From assembly GCA_017633985.1 (NCBI GenBank), contig JAGBOF010000036.1, forward strand, positions 1-64,000: a stretch of 64,000 nt of DNA, written 5' to 3'. Below the pieces are notes generated by a model. It searched no databases and was not told the origin of the DNA. It saw only the letters and a list, made by a program, of their open reading frames with translations. The translations under genes were made by a program, and so were the position numbers. The stretch is from Bacteroidales bacterium (GTDB lineage: Bacteria > Bacteroidota > Bacteroidia > Bacteroidales > P3). Below are positions 16,546 to 26,556 of the stretch, piece after piece (position 1 is the first letter of the stretch; each line of letters starts with the position of its first letter).

Positions 16546-17289
16546 TTACTTCTTTATAAACGTATCTTCGACATATTGTTTATAGTGCCGCGAAAACTCC
16601 TCATTACCGCCTTTTGCGTAACGGACTTCGGAAAACACTTGGGCTAAATTTTCTTTGTTGTTTTCTTTTACATAAGCAATATTAACAGGATTTTCTTCTA
16701 TTGCTTTGTACATTTGTTGTATTTGTTCATCGCTGTAATCGTGATACGTTTCACCGTGAACAACGGCATCAAGCGGCAAACGTTCGGTAACTCCAGGTTC
16801 TTCATCGGGAACTCCTATTGTCAGACAGGCAACGGGAACGACGCCGTCAGGAAGATTAAAAAACTTACTTATTTCATCTGCCATATAATTGACAGTTCCG
16901 AGCCAACAAACCCCCAGACCTTTGCTTTCGGCAGCCGCTGTTATAGCCTGTGCGGCTATCGTGGCGTCAATAGTTGCTATATTAAGAAAAAGAAAATTGT
17001 TAAGACTTTTTTCCGCACGGTTTATTTCACACCAATGATTAAATCGGTTGATGTCTGCACAGACTGTAATAACTACGTCTGCATCCTGAATCATCGGTTG
17101 ATTGAAATGAAGCGGTGCATATTGCTTTTTCCTATCCTCATCCTTGGTTATTATAAATGAATACAACTGCATATTGCCGCAATTGGAAGCACGGATGCCT
17201 GCTTGCAATATATAATCCAACGTCTGTTGCGGTATGTGTTCCTTCCTATACTTTCTGATTGTTTTTCTTGTTAATAAAATATCTTCCAT
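16546..17289 (-). CDS. nitroreductase-family NAD(P)H:FMN oxidoreductase
   Basis: From the start at 17289 (MEDILLTRKTIRKY) the product has 247 residues. RKTIRKY and RASNCGNMQLYSF are the FMN-phosphate and isoalloxazine contact regions of the nitroreductase fold, and GLGVCWLGTV with LTIGVPDEEP follows the NfsA/FRP-like pattern. The C-terminal extension (about residues 180-247) fits the NADPH-dependent subgroup. Physiological substrate unknown; family members reduce nitroaromatics, quinones or flavins. A TAATTTTG box 25 bp upstream supports the inner Met over the one nine codons earlier. Confidence 0.8.
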   Translation of the reverse strand: MEDILLTRKTIRKYRKEHIPQQTLDYILQAGIRASNCGNMQLYSFIITKDEDRKKQYAPLHFNQPMIQDADVVITVCADINRFNHWCEINRAEKSLNNFLFLNIATIDATIAAQAITAAAESKGLGVCWLGTVNYMADEISKFFNLPDGVVPVACLTIGVPDEEPGVTERLPLDAVVHGETYHDYSDEQIQQMYKAIEENPVNIAYVKENNKENLAQVFSEVRYAKGGNEEFSRHYKQYVEDTFIKK

Positions 17290-17313
17290 CGCCGTATCAT
17301 TTTTAATTATTTG

Positions 17314-17321
17314 CAAAATTA
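17314..17321 (-). promoter_or_regulatory. -7 box for the nitroreductase
   Basis: TAATTTTG, minus strand. It overlaps the longer reading frame's start, which favours the start at 17289. Confidence 0.6.
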
Positions 17322-17376
17322 AATATTTTTCATAAAATCCGCTTAAAATCCGTCAATACAAAAATTTGCATTATTA

Positions 17377-18036
17377 CTATTTCTTATTATAAGCATTCAT
17401 TGTTCTGTCCATTCCTACGGTAACAAAGGATTTTACAATATCATAAATCTTTTCAGTCTGCGGTGCTATAATCTTTTCTTCATCTTCGGAAAATTTTCCC
17501 AACACAAAATCTATCTGTTCTCCCCTGCTGAAATCATTTCCTATGCCGAAACGCATACGGTTAAACGCATTGGTCTGCAAAATCTCTATTATATTTTTCA
17601 ATCCGTTATGTCCGCCGTCAGCTCCTTTATAACGCAAACGCAATGTCCCTACAGGTAAAGCCAAATCATCAACTATAACAAGCATATTTTCCAAAGGAAT
17701 ATTTTCTTTGGAAAGCCAATAACGTACCGCTTTTCCGCTTAAATTCATATAGGTCGTAGGTTTGATAACCACTACCTGCCGTCCCATAATCTTAGTTTCG
17801 CATACAAATGCATAACGGTCCTGTCTGAATGAATATACAGTTGCATTATTTTCCTGTTTAGCGGAATTTTTATCATTAATCTGCTTTATTAATTCATCAG
17901 CAGTTCTGTAACCTATATTATGTCTTGTATTATCGTACTCCTTATCAGGATTGCCCAATCCAACTATAAGATATTTATTCATATCCTTCGGTTTGTTCTT
18001 TCTGTTAAATAATATGCTTAATATTTTTACCGCCAT
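17377..18036 (-). CDS. pth: peptidyl-tRNA hydrolase
   Basis: It releases tRNA from peptidyl-tRNA dropped by ribosomes. The core begins MNKYLIVGLGNPDKEYDNTR, with the catalytic His in TRHNIG (residue 39 of the long form), then KPTTYMNLSGKAV and IVDDLALPVGTLRLR. The annotated start adds 18 basic residues (MAVKILSILFNRKNKPKD); similar extensions occur in Bacteroidota Pth, but Met19 (17982) is an equally possible start. It lies downstream of rplY and prs, a conserved translation/nucleotide cluster. Confidence 0.92.
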   Translation of the reverse strand: MAVKILSILFNRKNKPKDMNKYLIVGLGNPDKEYDNTRHNIGYRTADELIKQINDKNSAKQENNATVYSFRQDRYAFVCETKIMGRQVVVIKPTTYMNLSGKAVRYWLSKENIPLENMLVIVDDLALPVGTLRLRYKGADGGHNGLKNIIEILQTNAFNRMRFGIGNDFSRGEQIDFVLGKFSEDEEKIIAPQTEKIYDIVKSFVTVGMDRTMNAYNKK

Positions 18037-18145
18037 AATTTTTCAAATAAATAACAGGCTGCAGTATTTGTTCAGCCTGTTATCTTGATGTAAAAGAATT
18101 GTTGAAATATACGTTAAGTTTATTTCTTTCCTTACCGTGAATTGC

Positions 18146-18733
18146 TTATTCAGCAACCGTTTCTTCAGTTGTTGCGGCAGCAACGGCATTTCTTGTAGCA
18201 CGTACAGTAACGACAACAGAAGATTTAACTTCCATAACTTCTACGTCAGGAATATTGATTTCATTAACCTTTATTCCTTGTGCTATGCCCAATTTGCTGA
18301 TATCCAAAACAACTTCCTGCGGAATTGCATTAGGTAAACCGCAAAGACGGACTTTTCTTAATTTTATCTGTAATTTTCCTCCCTGAAGAACTCCCGGTGC
18401 AGTACCTGTCGTTTTTACAGGAACAGCTATCGTAATAGGTTTATCGTCAAATATTCTTAAGAAGTCTGCGTGCAAAACCTCATCAGTAACAGGATGATAT
18501 TGTATATCCTGAAGAATAGCCATCGTTTTGTTACCGTCAATGGTTAATTCTACGTAATGTGTGTCAGGAGTAAACAACAATCCTTTGAAATCCTTTGCAG
18601 GAACTGCAAAAATAACCTGACCTTCTTTTCCGCCGTAAAGCACGCACGGAACCATGTTGTCTCTTCTTAAAGCTTTAGCATCTTTTTTCCCTACGTTCTT
18701 TCTTGAAGAACCGCTCATTGATACTGTTTTCAT
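18146..18733 (-). CDS. rplY: 50S ribosomal protein L25, general stress form
   Basis: It binds 5S rRNA in the large subunit. The first 95 residues form the L25 fold (SSRKNVGKKDAKALRR, VPCVLYGG), followed by the C-terminal TL5/Ctc domain with KLRKVRLCGLPNAIP and a short Ala/Glu-rich tail. At 195 residues it is the two-domain form, typical outside Gammaproteobacteria. It has its own TAATTTTG box 48 bp upstream and sits between prs and pth. Confidence 0.93.
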   Translation of the reverse strand: MKTVSMSGSSRKNVGKKDAKALRRDNMVPCVLYGGKEGQVIFAVPAKDFKGLLFTPDTHYVELTIDGNKTMAILQDIQYHPVTDEVLHADFLRIFDDKPITIAVPVKTTGTAPGVLQGGKLQIKLRKVRLCGLPNAIPQEVVLDISKLGIAQGIKVNEINIPDVEVMEVKSSVVVTVRATRNAVAAATTEETVAE

Positions 18734-18780
18734 TGTTTTTAATTCTTTATTTATATTATTTATTGTTTAAAAAAGTTTTG

Positions 18781-18788
18781 CAAAATTA
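18781..18788 (-). promoter_or_regulatory. -7 box for rplY
   Basis: TAATTTTG on the minus strand, 48 bp before the rplY start; rplY can be transcribed separately from prs. Confidence 0.6.
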
Positions 18789-18815
18789 CTGCTTTTTTGC
18801 GTAATGACCAAATTT

Positions 18816-19799
18816 TTAGAACTTTGTTTGCACACCGACTTGTGCAACCGCCTGTTCGTAAAGATTGGCTATACTTTCCGAATTCTGTACTCTGCGTATT
18901 GCCTCGGCAAATATATGGCTGACCGAAAGAACCTTTATTTTTGCACTTTCCCTGCGCAGAGGTATCGTATCAGTCACTATCAATTCCTCTATGGATGAAT
19001 TCTCTATTTTCTCTATTGCCTCTCCCGACAACACAGGATGCGTAATCATGGCCTTAACGCTGCTTGCTCCGCTTTCCTTTATAAGTTTGGCTGCATTGCA
19101 AAGCGTTCCGCCCGTATCTATAATATCATCCACCAAAATAACGTCTTTACCTTTTACGTCACCTATCAGTTGCATTGAAGCTATTTCATTAGGACGCGAA
19201 CGTTGTTTGTGACACATCACAAAGCCTGTGCCCAATATTTTGGCGTATTGCGATGCACGTTTGGTACCTCCCGCATCCGGTGAAGCGATAAGCAAATTCT
19301 CTACATTATTATATATACCCCTCAAATACGGAATAAATATGCTTGAAGCCATAAGGTGATCCACCGGAATATTAAAGAATCCCTGTATTTGGTCTGCATG
19401 CAAATCTATCGCAATTATACGGTCTACTCCTGCCACTTGCAACAAATCTGCCGTAAGTTTGGCTGCTATAGGAACTCTCGGTTTATCTTTTCTGTCCTGA
19501 CGGGCAAAGCCGAAATAAGGAACAACCGCAATTATTCTTCTTGCCGAAGCTCTCTTGGCTGCATCAACCATCATCAAAAGTTCCATCAAATTATCCGACG
19601 GGGCAAACGTAGACTGAACTATAAATACATTACAACCTCTTACCGTTTGTTCCAAAGAAGGCTGAAATTCTCCGTCTGCATACTGTAAACATATTGATTC
19701 TCCCAAAGGTTTTCCGTAACTGTCTGCTATTTTATCGGCTAAATAGCGGCTTGCACGGCATGAAAAAATCACTGAATTATCTTTGTGCATTTCTGACAT
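18816..19799 (-). CDS. prs: ribose-phosphate pyrophosphokinase
   Basis: It makes PRPP from ribose-5-phosphate and ATP, feeding purine, pyrimidine, NAD, His and Trp synthesis; purF, nadC and other PRPP users lie in this same window. Motifs: FSCRASRYLADKIA at the N-terminus, the ATP-loop FGFARQDRKDKPRVPI (about residues 100-115), DLHADQIQGFF, and the PRPP loop VILVDDIIDTGGTL near residue 220. The 327-residue length is normal. Confidence 0.95.
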   Translation of the reverse strand: MSEMHKDNSVIFSCRASRYLADKIADSYGKPLGESICLQYADGEFQPSLEQTVRGCNVFIVQSTFAPSDNLMELLMMVDAAKRASARRIIAVVPYFGFARQDRKDKPRVPIAAKLTADLLQVAGVDRIIAIDLHADQIQGFFNIPVDHLMASSIFIPYLRGIYNNVENLLIASPDAGGTKRASQYAKILGTGFVMCHKQRSRPNEIASMQLIGDVKGKDVILVDDIIDTGGTLCNAAKLIKESGASSVKAMITHPVLSGEAIEKIENSSIEELIVTDTIPLRRESAKIKVLSVSHIFAEAIRRVQNSESIANLYEQAVAQVGVQTKF

Positions 19800-19844
19800 C
19801 TTACGCTTAAATATTTATATAATTTGTCCTTAAATTTCAGTTTG

Positions 19845-19852
19845 CAAAATTA
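19845..19852 (-). promoter_or_regulatory. -7 box for prs
   Basis: TAATTTTG on the minus strand, 45 bp upstream of the prs start; back to back with the tRNA-Leu promoter. Confidence 0.6.
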
Positions 19853-19892
19853 CACATTTTTCATAAAATATTAAAATTTTTTCTAAAAAATG

Positions 19893-19922
19893 CTTGCATA
19901 TTAAAAAAAAGTTGTAATTTTG
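19893..19922 (+). promoter_or_regulatory. promoter of tRNA-Leu
   Basis: TTG at 19893-19895, 19-bp spacer, then TAATTTTG at 19915-19922. The tRNA starts 24 bp further on. Confidence 0.65.
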
Positions 19923-19946
19923 CACTCGCAAATCAGACAAAAACGA

Positions 19947-20030
19947 GCTTCTGTGGCGGAATTGGTAGACGCGCTAGACTCAAAATCTGGTGTCCGCAAG
20001 GGCTTAAGGGTTCAAGTCCCTTCAGAAGTA
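19947..20030 (+). tRNA. tRNA-Leu (anticodon CAA)
   Basis: An 84-nt cloverleaf with a class II long variable arm. The anticodon loop CTCAAAA gives CAA, read as UUG leucine. The T-arm holds GGTTCAAGTCC. The acceptor stem GCTTCTG pairs with CAGAAGT, so position 1-72 is a G-U wobble; discriminator A. CCA is not encoded. Confidence 0.93.
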
Positions 20031-20038
20031 CGAAAAAA

Positions 20039-20070
20039 GGCAGTGGATAGTTAATCCGCTGCTTTATTTT
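20039..20070 (+). terminator. terminator of tRNA-Leu
   Basis: Stem GCAGTGGAT with ATCCGCTGC (one G-U pair), 5-nt loop, then TTTATTTTT, starting 9 nt after the tRNA. Confidence 0.85.
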
Positions 20071-20087
20071 TATGTCATATTTTTACA

Positions 20088-20180
20088 GCACGCCGTTTCG
20101 CAAAAATAATAAGGCGTAATAATTTACTGAAACGCCTTATTATTTTATTAATCTGCGATATTATTTTTGCCTTTCGGCGC
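20088..20180. repeat. 21-bp lattice array D
   Basis: Cores GCC, GGC, GCC, GCG and GGC begin at 20092, 20113, 20134, 20155 and 20176, all 21 bp apart. Units 2 and 3 form a 12-bp inverted repeat (AATAATAAGGCG). It lies between the tRNA-Leu terminator and the M6 protease promoter, so it is not needed as a gene terminator here. Confidence 0.85.
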
Positions 20181-20294
20181 ATAGTTGTATTTACATCATT
20201 ACCAGCAACATACAAAACAGCATATTCTGCGGATTTAAAACAATAAACTTTTAATAAAATTTGTTGTCTAAAATACAAAACATAAAAATTTTAT

Positions 20295-20325
20295 TTTGTC
20301 ATTTGAATTAATATTCATATCTTTG
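20295..20325 (+). promoter_or_regulatory. promoter of the M6 metalloprotease gene
   Basis: TTTG at 20295-20298, 19-bp spacer, TATCTTTG at 20318-20325: a full match to the Bacteroidota consensus, 46 bp before the start codon. Confidence 0.75.
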
Positions 20326-20371
20326 CAACTTATTAGTTTTAAACAGGGAATAATAAAAAATATTTAATACA

Positions 20372-23300
20372 ATGAAAAAATTATTTACGACAATGCTGTT
20401 GTGCCTTATATGTATGGGTGCGGCATTTGCTACCGTAGTACAGTCAGTGCCTACGGACAGAAAACAGTCGGACGGAAAAATCCTGACAGTCACTCCTTAC
20501 GGTGACGAAAAAGTCACTTGGTACCGCACAACAGACGGTTACACGCTTTTAATTAACAAATCAAACGATTATGTGTACGCAATACCTGACGGCAAAGGCG
20601 GAATAAAAGTATCGGATATGATAGCCCACAATCCGCAGGACAGAACAACGGAAGAAATCAGTTTCCTTGCCCGTTTGCAAAAGCAATTGTTTTTCTCTGC
20701 CGAGCAAATAAACCTGATGAAACAGTTTATTGAGGCAAATATTGATTATTCGAAAAAAGTAGCTAAAATAAAAGCGGGAAGCGATGAGATTGAAGATTAC
20801 AAAATGGTGGTAATCCTTATGTCTTTTAACGATTATGAATTCACCACTCCGCGCGAAGACGTAGATAATTTGTTCAATCAAGTAGGTTATTCAAAGAACG
20901 GACACCCTGGTTCGGTACATGATTATTTTCTTGCTTCATCCGCAGGAAAATTAAACTTGTCCGCAACGGTTGTAGGACCTTATGTAGCCGACAGCAGCAT
21001 TTATTATTACGGCAAATCGGGCACAAGGGATTATTACGGATACTCTTATCAGGTCAATGACCTTAATGTAAAGGATTTGATAGAAGAAGCTGTAAGAAAA
21101 GCGGACGATGACGTGGATTTTTCGCAGTACACAAACGGGGATCCGAGTAATTACGTATCCTGCGTCTACGTTTTATATGCAGGATATTCACAGGCAGTAG
21201 GCTCAAATCCTGATTATTTAATTTGGCCTCACCGCAGCAGCCTTGGAAACCCTATAACACTGGACGGAGTTAAAATAAACGATTACGGATGCTCGTCAGA
21301 ATTGGAAAGTTATGTAGGCAGCAACTCGCCTATGAAGATAGGAACTATTTGCCATGAGTTTTCGCACGTTTTAGGTCAGCCCGATTATTATGATTCCAAC
21401 TACGAATCACAGGGAAGTGCTTTCCATCCGGGAGATTGGGACTTGATGGCAGGCGGAAATTATAACGGCAACGGTGCATTCCCTCCTTTGTGGAATGCAA
21501 TGGAGCGTTCGGTAAGAAATTATGTGGACATTGAGACCATAACAACATTGGATACTACTTTTACTTTGGAGAAACTCGCAACATCTTCACATGCATACAG
21601 ACTGAACTATGAAAACAACGGAATGGAATACTTCTTACTTGAAAACAGACAGAAATCAGGTTGGGATTATCATCTGCCCGGACACGGTATGTTAATATTC
21701 CGTGTTGACAGAAGTGCATCGGGTTGGAACTCCAATTGCTCAAACTGCGACTCACTTCACCTGGGATTTGAACTTATAACCGCAAACGAAACGGAACATT
21801 ATGCACAAGGTTACGGAAGTTACAAATATTATAATTATAACGGAGGACAACCTTTTCCAGGTACTACCAACAACCGTTCTTTTACCGATACATCCTCACC
21901 TTCTTCGAAAGCTTATGCAGGGGATTTGCTTAACAAACCGTTATACAGAATCTCCGAGAACTCACAAACAGGCAACATAACGTTTTTTGTAGGTGACACA
22001 ACGGGAACGGTAGATATAAACTCATTGAGTTACACCTTTACAAGCGACACTCTTAACATGTCAGCCCAGATACAAGCAAACGGATTGTCAATAACAGAGA
22101 AAGGATTCACGTATGCTACTGACATCGCTTCATTAAACAATTCGTCAGTTGCAAAAATCACGGACAACTCTTCTTCAAATACTTCCGTAAAAGCGGATTT
22201 GACAAATCTTACCGCAGGAGAGACATATTACATACGTCCTTATGCGAAAACATCTTCGAAAACTTCTTACGGAGAAATCTTAAAGATAGTTATACCTTGC
22301 CAAAGCATTAAAACATTCCCGTATGAGACTGATTTCACACAAGGAATACCGCAATGTTTTGACGAAGAAAACACAATATATGTTTCCAATCACTGGAAAA
22401 CCAACGATGACGGTCAGGCATACATAAAAAGTCAGTCTTACGGATCCTCTCCTATCATATTGATAACTTCTCCTTTGGATTTGACCAATTTGGATAAACC
22501 TGCAGTGATATATTCTTACTTAAACAAAAATGTATCCAATAATTCAGACAGATTAAAAGTATATTACAAAACATCATTAACTTCAAATTGGATACAATTA
22601 AAAGAACATACTTATACAAACCAATGGACAACTGACACGGTTGAGTTACCTGTTAAAGGTAAAACTATCTACATCGGATTCGGCGCTGAATTAAGAGGTT
22701 CAGACGGTGTATATATTGACTACATCACTGTTACTGATAAAAATATTGCATCATGGCCTGAAACCGAATTCATATCCTATGATTATATTACAGACAACAG
22801 TGCCACTTTGACGGCAAATGTTTTAAGCGAAGGCTACACTACACTTACTGACAAAGGATTTGTTATAAGCCCAAGCAACAACCCTACTTTGAATGACATT
22901 GTCATTTCAGCAGGAAATACTTCTTTAGGTCAATATACACTTACTGCTACAGGCTTGGAACCTTCAACACTGTACCACGTACGTGCATATGCAACAAATG
23001 AAGGTCTTGTAGCATATTCCGATGATCATACATTCATGACAAAATGCGACAGAATCAAAGATTTTGCATACGAACCTGATTTAAACTCCGACGATACATT
23101 GTGTTTCTCTTACGAAGACAACAAACTTATACTGCCTATACTTGATTTATCAGATAAAGACAGTATGGCTGTTATTTATACGCTTACTCCTTCGGATGAC
23201 GCCTCCGATGGGCAATCATGCATTATATATTACCGCAACGGTATTCAGGGAGAATGGGAAACACTGTACGAAGGAACTGAAATCAGCGACGGTTTTGTAA

Positions 23301-24547
23301 GAATACCAGCCCAAGGACATCAAAACGAGACCTCATATATTGCGTTTGAGAATGCACACTTACCTAACTCAGGTACAAACGGGCTAACATTAACTAATCT
23401 TAAGATTGAAGCATTGTTGCAAAAAGCAACCGTAACCACTTTATCTGTAACATCTCCTTCTTATAACAGTTTGTCGGTATCGGCAAATGTAACCAATGAA
23501 GGTCTTGCTCCTGTAACAGAAAAAGGAATATGTTATTCGACTTCAAATAACCCTACAATAAAAGACAAAAAGATTACGGCAGGCAGCGGCAGCGGTGAAT
23601 ACAGTTGCACCATCGGAAATCTGGAAGTTCTTACAGAATATTACGTACGTGCTTATGCAACCAATTCTTTCGGAACTTCATACGGTCAGGTTCTTTCACA
23701 GGCAACACAATTCATTCCTATAACAAATAACACCATATCTGCCGACCAAACCATATGCGAAGGCAGAGAACCGCAAAGAATAGACGGTTCGGATCCTAAA
23801 GGAGGAAGCGGGGAATATGAATTTCTTTGGATTATGTCTTCCGATGCAGAGAACTGGATTCCTTGCAACGTGGGAAGCATAAACACCAACAAACATTATG
23901 AACCGGGACCATTGACAGCAACCAGATACTTCAGAAGAATAGCAACGTCAAATATTTCCGTAGATACATCCAACATTGTAACCATTACCGTTAATCCGTT
24001 ATCTCAAGGAGGTGCAATCTTCAAACGCGGCAAGGATACGGTATCGCAATACGACAATGTTTCATTGGAATTGGTTTCTTACGTAGGTGATATATTGTAT
24101 TGGGAACGCCTGCGTCCGGGTTATGACTGGTTGGAAATTGAAAATTCAAACGGAATGACTTCTTATGTAGACAATCCTGAAGACATCGGCACTTATGCTT
24201 ACAGGGCAACCGTACAAAGCGGTGTTTGTGCAGAAGCAGTATCCGAACAAATAAAAATTACCGTCGTTCAGGGTGTAGGTTTGAATACATTGTATGACGA
24301 TTTAAACGTAACGGTAACTCCTAATCCTTCGTCAGGAATTGTAACAATAAATTGTTCCGAAGGTTTATACAAAGAAAAAGTACTTGTTACAGTAAACGAC
24401 ACTAAAGGAAGTACGGTATATTCAAAAGAAATATTTTTATCAAATGACAACATATTAAATCTTTCGCACTTGCCAGAGGGAACATATACCGTAACATTAT
24501 CATCAAACAACATTCACAAAAACACTAAACTTATTATAACAAAATAA
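20372..24547 (+). CDS. secreted M6-family metalloprotease with T9SS sorting domain
   Basis: A 1391-residue surface or secreted zinc protease. Signal peptide MKKLFTTMLLCLICMGAAFA, a propeptide-like region to about residue 130, then an M6 (immune inhibitor A-like) catalytic domain with HEFSH at 328-332 and GQPDYYD just after it as the third-ligand region. Three fibronectin-III-like modules with the theme 'GfxxSxxNNPT...Y.vrAyAtN' follow (about 545-650, 795-890, 1020-1110). The C-terminal domain (about 1310-1391, VTPNPSSGIVTINC ... LPEGTYTV) is a type A T9SS signal. A consensus promoter precedes it; nadC begins 2 nt after the stop. Natural substrate unknown. Confidence 0.9.
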   Translation: MKKLFTTMLLCLICMGAAFATVVQSVPTDRKQSDGKILTVTPYGDEKVTWYRTTDGYTLLINKSNDYVYAIPDGKGGIKVSDMIAHNPQDRTTEEISFLARLQKQLFFSAEQINLMKQFIEANIDYSKKVAKIKAGSDEIEDYKMVVILMSFNDYEFTTPREDVDNLFNQVGYSKNGHPGSVHDYFLASSAGKLNLSATVVGPYVADSSIYYYGKSGTRDYYGYSYQVNDLNVKDLIEEAVRKADDDVDFSQYTNGDPSNYVSCVYVLYAGYSQAVGSNPDYLIWPHRSSLGNPITLDGVKINDYGCSSELESYVGSNSPMKIGTICHEFSHVLGQPDYYDSNYESQGSAFHPGDWDLMAGGNYNGNGAFPPLWNAMERSVRNYVDIETITTLDTTFTLEKLATSSHAYRLNYENNGMEYFLLENRQKSGWDYHLPGHGMLIFRVDRSASGWNSNCSNCDSLHLGFELITANETEHYAQGYGSYKYYNYNGGQPFPGTTNNRSFTDTSSPSSKAYAGDLLNKPLYRISENSQTGNITFFVGDTTGTVDINSLSYTFTSDTLNMSAQIQANGLSITEKGFTYATDIASLNNSSVAKITDNSSSNTSVKADLTNLTAGETYYIRPYAKTSSKTSYGEILKIVIPCQSIKTFPYETDFTQGIPQCFDEENTIYVSNHWKTNDDGQAYIKSQSYGSSPIILITSPLDLTNLDKPAVIYSYLNKNVSNNSDRLKVYYKTSLTSNWIQLKEHTYTNQWTTDTVELPVKGKTIYIGFGAELRGSDGVYIDYITVTDKNIASWPETEFISYDYITDNSATLTANVLSEGYTTLTDKGFVISPSNNPTLNDIVISAGNTSLGQYTLTATGLEPSTLYHVRAYATNEGLVAYSDDHTFMTKCDRIKDFAYEPDLNSDDTLCFSYEDNKLILPILDLSDKDSMAVIYTLTPSDDASDGQSCIIYYRNGIQGEWETLYEGTEISDGFVRIPAQGHQNETSYIAFENAHLPNSGTNGLTLTNLKIEALLQKATVTTLSVTSPSYNSLSVSANVTNEGLAPVTEKGICYSTSNNPTIKDKKITAGSGSGEYSCTIGNLEVLTEYYVRAYATNSFGTSYGQVLSQATQFIPITNNTISADQTICEGREPQRIDGSDPKGGSGEYEFLWIMSSDAENWIPCNVGSINTNKHYEPGPLTATRYFRRIATSNISVDTSNIVTITVNPLSQGGAIFKRGKDTVSQYDNVSLELVSYVGDILYWERLRPGYDWLEIENSNGMTSYVDNPEDIGTYAYRATVQSGVCAEAVSEQIKITVVQGVGLNTLYDDLNVTVTPNPSSGIVTINCSEGLYKEKVLVTVNDTKGSTVYSKEIFLSNDNILNLSHLPEGTYTVTLSSNNIHKNTKLIITK

Positions 24548-24549
24548 TA

Positions 24550-25404
24550 ATGGACGTCGGATATTTAAAAAAACATATATTAAATGCATTGGAAGAGGAT
24601 ATTCAATCGGGAGATTTCTCTTCCATTGCATGTATTGACAAGACTGCACAAAGAAAAGTCAAATTAATTGCAAAACAAGAGGGAATACTTTGCGGAGTTG
24701 ATGTATTTTGTATGGTATTCGATCTGATGGATTCTGAAAAAGACATAAAAATCGAACGTTTTATCAACGACGGAGCAAAAGTTAAAAAAGGCGATACCGT
24801 ACTGAAAATATCAGGCAATGCCCGCAACATTTTAGGAGCCGAACGTACCGCACTGAACTACATTCAACTTTTAAGCGGTATAGCAACAACGACTTCAATG
24901 TACGTAAAAGAATTGGAGGGCATGCATACGAAATTGCTGGATACAAGAAAAACAACACCTGGTTTACGTATGTTGGAAAAGTATGCAGTTAAAACAGGAG
25001 GCGGAGTAAATCACAGAATAGGATTGTTTGATATGATTATGCTTAAAGACAATCATATTGATTTTGCAGGAGGTATTACCCAAGCCATAACAAAAACAAA
25101 AAACTATCTGAAGGATAATAATCTGGATCTAAAGATTGAGATAGAAGTCCGCAATTTCAAAGAATTGGATGAAGTATTAACTTGCGGAGGTATTGACAGA
25201 ATCATGCTCGATAATTTTACTCCCGAGGATTTGCAGAAGGCTGTAGAAATCATTGCAGGCAGATACGAGACGGAAGCCAGCGGAGGAATTAATTTCAGCA
25301 CATTGAAGACTTACGCAAAAAGCAATGTTGATTTTATCTCCGTAGGAGCATTGACGCATCATATTTCTGCTTTGGATTTATCTTTAGTCAGTGACTTAGA
25401 TTAA
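24550..25404 (+). CDS. nadC: nicotinate-nucleotide pyrophosphorylase (carboxylating)
   Basis: It converts quinolinate and PRPP to nicotinate mononucleotide, CO2 and PPi in de novo NAD synthesis; nadE, the last step, is also in the window. Motifs: LDTRKTTPGLRMLEKYAVKT, then GGGVNHRIGLFDMIMLKDNH, and the barrel residues EIEVRN and IMLDNF, all typical of NadC. The 284-residue length is normal. It lies 2 nt after the M6 protease stop, an odd partner, so its own promoter could be hidden in that gene; the YihY-type gene follows after 20 nt. Confidence 0.95.
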   Translation: MDVGYLKKHILNALEEDIQSGDFSSIACIDKTAQRKVKLIAKQEGILCGVDVFCMVFDLMDSEKDIKIERFINDGAKVKKGDTVLKISGNARNILGAERTALNYIQLLSGIATTTSMYVKELEGMHTKLLDTRKTTPGLRMLEKYAVKTGGGVNHRIGLFDMIMLKDNHIDFAGGITQAITKTKNYLKDNNLDLKIEIEVRNFKELDEVLTCGGIDRIMLDNFTPEDLQKAVEIIAGRYETEASGGINFSTLKTYAKSNVDFISVGALTHHISALDLSLVSDLD

Positions 25405-25424
25405 TTTTATATCAAAATAACTGC

Positions 25425-26504
25425 ATGGGACTGAAATCCTATATTAACGACAAAAAAACATATTTCAAAGAAAAGAAATTTTTGTACTACCGACCCGTAA
25501 GACAAGCTTTACATACTTCACGTATGCTTGTTCTTCCGGGTTTTCAAGGTGTGCCTGTGTTTGATGTAATCCTGTTTTTCATAAAAGGTTTGAAACAAGG
25601 CGTAATAAATCAACGGGCAGCCGCATTGTCGTACCATTTATTCTTATCTCTGTTTCCACTGTTGCTGGCAGGAATGACTCTTTTGCCGTTCTTCAATTTG
25701 GAACATTATATTCCTATGATTGCCGAAACTCTTGAAAACTTCCTGCCCGAGAGTACACAAAATTTCATACAAACAACCATAACCGATTTGCTGTCCAAAA
25801 AACATAAAGGATTAATGTCAATAGGTTTTATATCGGCTGTGTGGGTTGCTTCTTCAGGATTTAATTCTTTGATTCTTACATTTAACCAATCAACCAATTC
25901 CTCCAAACAAAAAGGCTTTGTAAAACGAAGGACTATTGCCATATTAATGGTACTGGGTATCTTCATCGCGGTTATTATAAGCTTTTCACTTATATTATTC
26001 TCCCGCAGGCTTATGTTCTTTTTAATATTTAACGATACCATCAACTCTTTTTTCAGGTTATATGTATTCAAACTTATTAAATGGTCCGTTATTATATTCC
26101 TTATTTATGTCATTTTGGCTACAATATATTATATAACACCGGTGAACAGGCAAGGTTATAAATTTTTCTCGGCAGGTGCCACTTTGGCAACGGTTATGTT
26201 TATTTTGATGTCTAACGGATTTAATTGGTACATCATTCATTTCTCCCGTTACAATGCCCTTTACGGATCAATAGGTGCTATAATAATCTTTCTTTTATGG
26301 CTGTATTTAAACGCTTATGTGCTTATCCTCGGATTTGAACTAAATGCTGCAATTGCAGAAGCATACAAAGAAGGATATTCTCTTAAAAATGCTGATAACA
26401 ACAATAAAGTCAAACTCTCAAAGACATCAACTAACATGCTTAATATAAAAAGGATTAAAACGATATTAAACCGTTCTAAACTAACTAAATTCTTCAGGAA
26501 ATAA
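25425..26504 (+). CDS. YihY/UPF0761-family inner-membrane protein
   Basis: The 359-residue product has about six transmembrane helices after a basic N-terminal tail. The family hallmark is RAAALSYHLFLSLFPLLLAG near residues 65-85, and YGSIGAIIIFLLWLYLNAYV near residue 285. The family was once called ribonuclease BN, but the RNase assignment was withdrawn; its function is unknown. The C-terminal 45 residues are Lys/Asn-rich and cytoplasmic. It follows nadC in the same operon and is the last gene before a convergent partner. Confidence 0.85.
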   Translation: MGLKSYINDKKTYFKEKKFLYYRPVRQALHTSRMLVLPGFQGVPVFDVILFFIKGLKQGVINQRAAALSYHLFLSLFPLLLAGMTLLPFFNLEHYIPMIAETLENFLPESTQNFIQTTITDLLSKKHKGLMSIGFISAVWVASSGFNSLILTFNQSTNSSKQKGFVKRRTIAILMVLGIFIAVIISFSLILFSRRLMFFLIFNDTINSFFRLYVFKLIKWSVIIFLIYVILATIYYITPVNRQGYKFFSAGATLATVMFILMSNGFNWYIIHFSRYNALYGSIGAIIIFLLWLYLNAYVLILGFELNAAIAEAYKEGYSLKNADNNNKVKLSKTSTNMLNIKRIKTILNRSKLTKFFRK

Positions 26505-26556
26505 ATTCCGAATATCCTTACAATAAACCTAAAACAAAAGTAATCTAAAAGCTATC